A DNA stretch of 23,931 bases from a virus. The position numbers and the translations under genes are program-made. This document shows positions 20,104-23,931 of the stretch, piece by piece. Below the pieces are notes generated by a model, which worked only from the letters and a program-made list of their open reading frames with translations, was not told the DNA's origin and did no database searches. Position 1 is the stretch's first letter; the number at the start of each line of letters is the position of its first letter. The DNA lies in the IMG/VR virus record IMGVR_UViG_3300005537_000290, positions 1 through 23,931 of that record. One strand, written 5' to 3'.

Positions 20104-22779
20104 ATGAAAAAAACGAACATCTTAATCGCAGCGCTTTTGGCGCTGCTGGGAGTGGTGTATCCGGCGAATGGGCAGACCAGCCGAAGCGGACGGATCACGC
20201 AAGGACCGCTGGCAGCGCAGCCAAACTGCACGGTGCCGGCAAGCCCTGGAGATTTTTATGTGGCGACGGACCAGACACCGGTGCAAGTGTCGGTGTGCAG
20301 CTCGACCGGATGGACATCGGTAGGCGGACTCGTCGGCGGCGGGATCATTGGCAGTCTTCTGACGGCAAGCTCGCCGACCGCTTCCGTTTTTCAAGTGGGA
20401 GGGGTGCCACTCGGCAACGGGAACGCCCCGGTTACCACTTGTGCGCCATATGTGGTGAAGGCGGATGGCGGATCGCCTGTGGCGACGCTCGACCGCGGCA
20501 CGCTCATCGTAATTCAATCTGCCAGCGCGTGCACGGTGACGCTGCCTGATCCTACCACGCCAGGGATGGGCGGTTATTTCCCGTTCAAGATTATGAACGC
20601 GGGAGCCGGAACGGTGACGGTGAATCACGGAGGGACGGCGACGTTCACCGTGGTCAACGGGCTAACCACGACTACAGGGGCGACCAGTTTCAGTGTGGTA
20701 GCGTCTCAATTCGGCTGGGTGAATTCCGACAACGGAAATTGGTGGGTGCAAATCGTACCCGGCGGGTCCAGCGGAGTGACCAACCGCGATGTGACCGGCA
20801 CAACCAGCACGGACACGGTGCTCGCGGGCGATTGCAATGGCAATGCGATCACGCATAAGGAGTCGGTGGCGAATGCGACGACGCTGCCGACGGCGACGAC
20901 GCTAGGCGTAGCGGCTTGCACGTTTACGATCGCGAACAACACGACTGGAACGCCGTCTGATGTGACAGTCACGCCGACGACGTGGACGATTAATGGAAAC
21001 GCAAATTTCCCGATTCACCAGAATCAGACTTGCCGGTTGACCGTGGATGGCGCGACGAACTGGAAGACGGACTGCGCGGAAGGGCCCTTGACTGCGAGTG
21101 GCAACGCGACACTCGTTCGCACGCCGCACTCCACGGCACTGAGTATCGTTGGAGCGGACAACGGGAATCCAGGCATCAATTTCATTTACGCGACTTCTTA
21201 CGGCGTTAAGGGTGGCGGAGCGTTCACCGCTGGGGATGGACATACAACGAGTGGGAGCGCAACCGTAACCTCAGCGTCGGCAGTGTGGACTCCGGCGATG
21301 GTGGGTTGGATTCTGAAAGGCGCTACCAGCGCAGGGTCGTTATTCCCAAATGGAACCACCGTTTTGTCGGTGACCAACGCGAATACGCTGGTTGCTTCGC
21401 AGAATGCCATCGGCACCACGACTGCAGGGAATCTCGGAGTTTTTCCGCAAGATGAAACGGCAAACATCACCGCTGCGGTGAACGCGATGGCCGCGCTGCA
21501 AAACTGCGGAACTGTAGTGATGCCAAGCGGCGCATCGTTGGTTAGCGGGGCAGTCGGGAATCTCTCGGCTACTCCAACCGCATGCCAAGGGGTCAACGGG
21601 CAAGGCCCATTCCCGATTATTCAAGGGCAATCAGCTGAATCATTCGGAAAAGGCGGGACACAAATCGTTGGAAGCCCCGATTTTGATTTCAGCACCTGTA
21701 CCAATTTTGTTCCCTGTCTATTTAACAACGTTCAAATTGCAAATTTGAATATAAATGGGTTGGGTCTAAACACACTGCCAGCAGCGGCACAAAACAAAGT
21801 ACTCGTTGGATCAGAGCCGATTCATGATTTTGGTATCTATGGTTGGGGGTCGCCGTCAATCACTGGCTTCACTGCTCTTAGCATGAATAATGGCGGTGGT
21901 ACTTCCTGTTTTACCTGCTTTATTGATAATACAGGAATTGTAACGATTGGGAATTTTGGAACGTTCTCTGGGTATGTCGAAGGCACTTCGTATGTCCAAA
22001 TTAGTGCCGGAGGACAGTTAACGCTGCTTGGTGCAGGCACTGAAATTGATGGCGTGAACCTAAACGGTTCCGGGGCGCAGATTTGGTGTAGCGACGGGCA
22101 AAGAATCGTTGGCAATGTCAACGGGACAAATTTTGGCGAAGCGATACGCTTTTCGAGTTCTGGAGGCACAGCTTATTTAAACGGTTGCAATGTGATCGGA
22201 GCTTCAGGGCAAATGATCACCTTTGCTGCTAGCGGTTCAGTGTATGTCCACAACACGCAATTTACCGGGAGCAGCGGCGGATTCCTTTTCAGCAACGGCG
22301 CTGGCCAGAATTTCTACAACCTCGGTGGAAACTCGTATTCCGGTACGCTGACGTCCACCACCGTTTCAGGGCTGAGCATCATCGCCGGAAGTCCAAACGA
22401 CGTTTTCGGGTCGTGTACTGGGACAGCAACGTCCTCATCGGGATCTGCGTTTGGTCTGTACGGGACGGGACCAAATGAAACTATAACCACCTGCACTTCC
22501 GCGACGATTGGCTCAGGTAAGCCAGCGTCAGGTCCCGGAACGGTCGTTGGACTGTACGCCACAGCTTCTCATGCCGGGGTAAACGGGTCATCCGGGGTCG
22601 TGACCCTACTTAAAAATGGCGCCACGACAACCCAAACCTGCACCATTGGAACCGGCACCGCCTGCAACGATTTTGCGCATCCAATTTCCTATGTTCAAGG
22701 CGACTTACTCTCGCTTCAGTACACAACCCAGAACAGCGAAGTCTTGGCGGGCGTTCAAGCAGTGGCGATTACTCAATGA
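20104..22779 (+). CDS. Tail spike-like beta-helix protein with Sec signal peptide
   Basis: An 891-residue protein. ATG 20104, four bases after the previous stop, is preferred over an in-frame TTG at 20050 because it starts a clear signal peptide (MKKTNILIAALLALLGVVYPANG, cleavage near residue 23). Residues ~355-500 contain YGVKGGGAFTAGDGH and, further on, DETANITAAVNAMAALQNCGTVVMPSG; this is the GVKGDG...AIxxAI...GTVxxPxG signature of pectate-lyase-like right-handed beta-helices in phage spikes. Repeated turn-like rungs follow (~520-790), then a C-terminal beta-sandwich-like tip (VVGLYATASHAG ... VLAGVQAVAITQ). Such spikes bind or degrade host surface polysaccharide. Bases ~21650-22300 are markedly A+T-richer than the rest, suggesting domain replacement. 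Its stop overlaps the next start as ATGA. Confidence 0.87.
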   Translation: MKKTNILIAALLALLGVVYPANGQTSRSGRITQGPLAAQPNCTVPASPGDFYVATDQTPVQVSVCSSTGWTSVGGLVGGGIIGSLLTASSPTASVFQVGGVPLGNGNAPVTTCAPYVVKADGGSPVATLDRGTLIVIQSASACTVTLPDPTTPGMGGYFPFKIMNAGAGTVTVNHGGTATFTVVNGLTTTTGATSFSVVASQFGWVNSDNGNWWVQIVPGGSSGVTNRDVTGTTSTDTVLAGDCNGNAITHKESVANATTLPTATTLGVAACTFTIANNTTGTPSDVTVTPTTWTINGNANFPIHQNQTCRLTVDGATNWKTDCAEGPLTASGNATLVRTPHSTALSIVGADNGNPGINFIYATSYGVKGGGAFTAGDGHTTSGSATVTSASAVWTPAMVGWILKGATSAGSLFPNGTTVLSVTNANTLVASQNAIGTTTAGNLGVFPQDETANITAAVNAMAALQNCGTVVMPSGASLVSGAVGNLSATPTACQGVNGQGPFPIIQGQSAESFGKGGTQIVGSPDFDFSTCTNFVPCLFNNVQIANLNINGLGLNTLPAAAQNKVLVGSEPIHDFGIYGWGSPSITGFTALSMNNGGGTSCFTCFIDNTGIVTIGNFGTFSGYVEGTSYVQISAGGQLTLLGAGTEIDGVNLNGSGAQIWCSDGQRIVGNVNGTNFGEAIRFSSSGGTAYLNGCNVIGASGQMITFAASGSVYVHNTQFTGSSGGFLFSNGAGQNFYNLGGNSYSGTLTSTTVSGLSIIAGSPNDVFGSCTGTATSSSGSAFGLYGTGPNETITTCTSATIGSGKPASGPGTVVGLYATASHAGVNGSSGVVTLLKNGATTTQTCTIGTGTACNDFAHPISYVQGDLLSLQYTTQNSEVLAGVQAVAITQ

Positions 22780-23267
22780 AAAAACTTTTCCTAATCGCCG
22801 GAGTGCTGGCACTGCTGACGCCGATGGTGCAAGCGAAGCCGTGCGTGAAGCGGGCAAGCTTTTGGGTTGGTGAAGGCGTCATCCTGGGCAGTGTGACCGC
22901 CGATGATTTGACGAGCGCCAAATATACGGGGCCGAACGCTGAATCGAATATCGGGAGCCATCCGAGCAACCGGCAAATCGCGTTGTTTGGCCTGCTCTCA
23001 GCGGGCGTTGAGTCGGTGCTCAATCTCGCAGCTTGCCACGTGGCTCATCACGTTCCTATAGCCGCGTCCTGCACCGACCACATTGACTCCAAGGGGCACA
23101 TCCGCGAGCACTGCACGGAATACGTGGAAGACAAGCTCGGGTGGCGCATCGTTGGCGGCGCTGGAATCCCGGCAGTGACCGGAATCATTTATGGATATTT
23201 CGGAGCGTACGAAAACTCGCAGCTTAGCGCGGGGCATGCGGCCGCGAGGAACTACCAACTGAAATGA
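22776..23267 (+). CDS. Exported/membrane-associated small protein with Sec signal peptide
   Basis: A 163-residue protein starting at ATG 22776, overlapping the spike stop by four bases. Residues 1-20 are a signal peptide (MKKLFLIAGVLALLTPMVQA). The mature part has a Gly/Ala-rich hydrophobic segment (LFGLLSAGVESVLNLAA, residues ~71-87), a His-rich patch (CHVAHHVP), a Cys pair (SCTDHIDSKGHIREHC) and a C-terminal Gly/Ile-rich hydrophobic stretch (IVGGAGIPAVTGIIYGYFG, ~125-144). It may be periplasmic and membrane-attached. Location between two beta-helix genes suggests a chaperone, anchor or surface-related role, but there is no recognisable domain. Confidence 0.7.
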   Translation: MKKLFLIAGVLALLTPMVQAKPCVKRASFWVGEGVILGSVTADDLTSAKYTGPNAESNIGSHPSNRQIALFGLLSAGVESVLNLAACHVAHHVPIAASCTDHIDSKGHIREHCTEYVEDKLGWRIVGGAGIPAVTGIIYGYFGAYENSQLSAGHAAARNYQLK

Positions 23268-23931
23268 GAAAGTTTCTCCCAATCCTGCTGCTTTTGCTGC
23301 TCGCGCCATCGGCTCGCGCAACCGTGCGCACGTTCTATATCGACTACGGCTCAGGATCGAATTCCAACGCCGGGACGCAGGCGTCGCCGTGGAAGTCGCA
23401 TCCGTACATGCAAAACGCTTCTGGATGCGGCGGCGCTCTCCCGAGCTACACGCATCAAACTGGCGACCAATTCATTTTCAAGGGTGGAGTGACGTGGCCA
23501 GCGGCCTGCTTCGGGATGAACATCCCGAGCGGCGGAAGTTCCAGCACCCCTGATTATTATGGAACCTGTGGCGGGCAATCTTCCGCGCCTGCTGCTTGCA
23601 GCGGAACGACCTGGCCCGCGAGTGGCTGGACGCGGCCGGTTTTCAATCCTTCCACGGCACCGACCGGGGTGAGCACTCCGGGCGGCACATCGCAAGCCGT
23701 CATCACGATACAGGCAAATTACGTCACGATCGATAACCTTGAAAATTCAGGGCAGTACATTCCTTACGCCAACTCTCTCATTTTCGGCGGGACGGCATTT
23801 GTAAACGCCTATGGCAGTTCTTGCGGCTCCTACACCGGAATCTTGATCGAAAATATTTACTCGCACGGGTTTTTCTCGAATGACCAATTTTCCAGCACCA
23901 CTGGATACGGCAAATTTGACGCTGGAAACGC
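23264..23931 (+). CDS. Second beta-helix spike/depolymerase-like protein with signal peptide, 3' truncated by window
   Basis: ATG 23264 overlaps the preceding TGA by four bases and the frame stays open to the window end, giving 222 visible residues. Residues 1-19 are a signal peptide (MRKFLPILLLLLLAPSARA). Mature sequence begins TVRTFYIDYGSGSNSNAGT then QASPWKS; this DxxxGSDxNxGTxxxPWKT-type opening is characteristic of right-handed parallel beta-helix proteins (pectate-lyase / DUF1565-like). It is followed by GDQFIFKGG and rungs such as VITIQANYVTIDNLENSG and GILIENIYSHG. Five to six cysteines fit an extracellular fold. Probably a second spike, depolymerase or adhesin alongside the preceding one; catalytic residues cannot be judged because the C-terminus is missing. 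Confidence 0.8.
   Translation, partial: MRKFLPILLLLLLAPSARATVRTFYIDYGSGSNSNAGTQASPWKSHPYMQNASGCGGALPSYTHQTGDQFIFKGGVTWPAACFGMNIPSGGSSSTPDYYGTCGGQSSAPAACSGTTWPASGWTRPVFNPSTAPTGVSTPGGTSQAVITIQANYVTIDNLENSGQYIPYANSLIFGGTAFVNAYGSSCGSYTGILIENIYSHGFFSNDQFSSTTGYGKFDAGN

Noticed and set aside
20050-20104. Upstream in-frame start for the spike gene
   Set aside because: It would add an arginine-rich extension that overlaps the previous gene and bury the signal peptide; ATG 20104 is better placed.
1-23931. CRISPR array, insertion sequence or antibiotic-resistance gene
   Set aside because: No spaced direct-repeat array, transposase motif or recognisable resistance domain was seen anywhere in the window.

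Overview
The window is a late-gene region of a tailed double-stranded DNA phage (Caudoviricetes), either a free virus or a prophage fragment. Almost every credible gene is on the + strand, tightly packed with 1-4 nt stop/start overlaps. A packaging and head-assembly series is recognisable in canonical order: small terminase, large terminase, portal, scaffold, major capsid protein, then tail or fibre genes. No tape-measure, tail-tube or sheath gene is visible. That absence, together with an 851-residue portal and a 995-residue propeller-like tail protein, suggests a short-tailed, podovirus-like virion (inference). The DNA is G+C-rich with a purine-rich coding strand. Protein style reminds me of soil phages, perhaps of Acidobacteriota or relatives, but no host marker is present, so this is a weak guess.

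Layout. 1-1731: small genes before the packaging block (a possible winged-helix/zinc protein, a C2H2 zinc-finger protein, a basic protein, a sigma-like possible late regulator, a two-TM membrane protein), closed by an intrinsic terminator at 1855-1880. 1901-2818: a beta-rich possible structural protein and two small proteins. 2868-3398: a catalytic-domain-only tyrosine recombinase flanked by an imperfect direct repeat. 3429-5805: small terminase, a membrane protein, large terminase and a double zinc-finger protein. 5822-8180: an exported Ser/Thr/Gly-rich protein and a chain of small overlapping genes, two of them too short for ordinary gene calling. 8190-8272: a long hairpin plus terminator. 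8297-13641: portal with an embedded zinc ribbon, scaffold, a terminator-containing leader, major capsid protein. 13784-18370: a hypothetical protein, a zinc-ribbon protein, a possible minus-strand gene, and the large tail protein. 18405-23931: four consecutive genes whose products begin with Sec-type signal peptides, including two beta-helix spike or depolymerase candidates; the last runs off the window.

Features that stand out: (1) phage structural-type genes carrying Sec signal peptides; (2) three intergenic hairpins with different stems but a shared GGAGCA(G) core in the loop; (3) a recombinase inserted in the packaging module with matching AT-rich repeats at both ends; (4) a four-cysteine zinc ribbon inside the portal and zinc-knuckle motifs in several other small proteins; (5) an A+T-rich patch in the distal part of the spike gene. 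No endolysin, tRNA, CRISPR array or insertion sequence was recognised.
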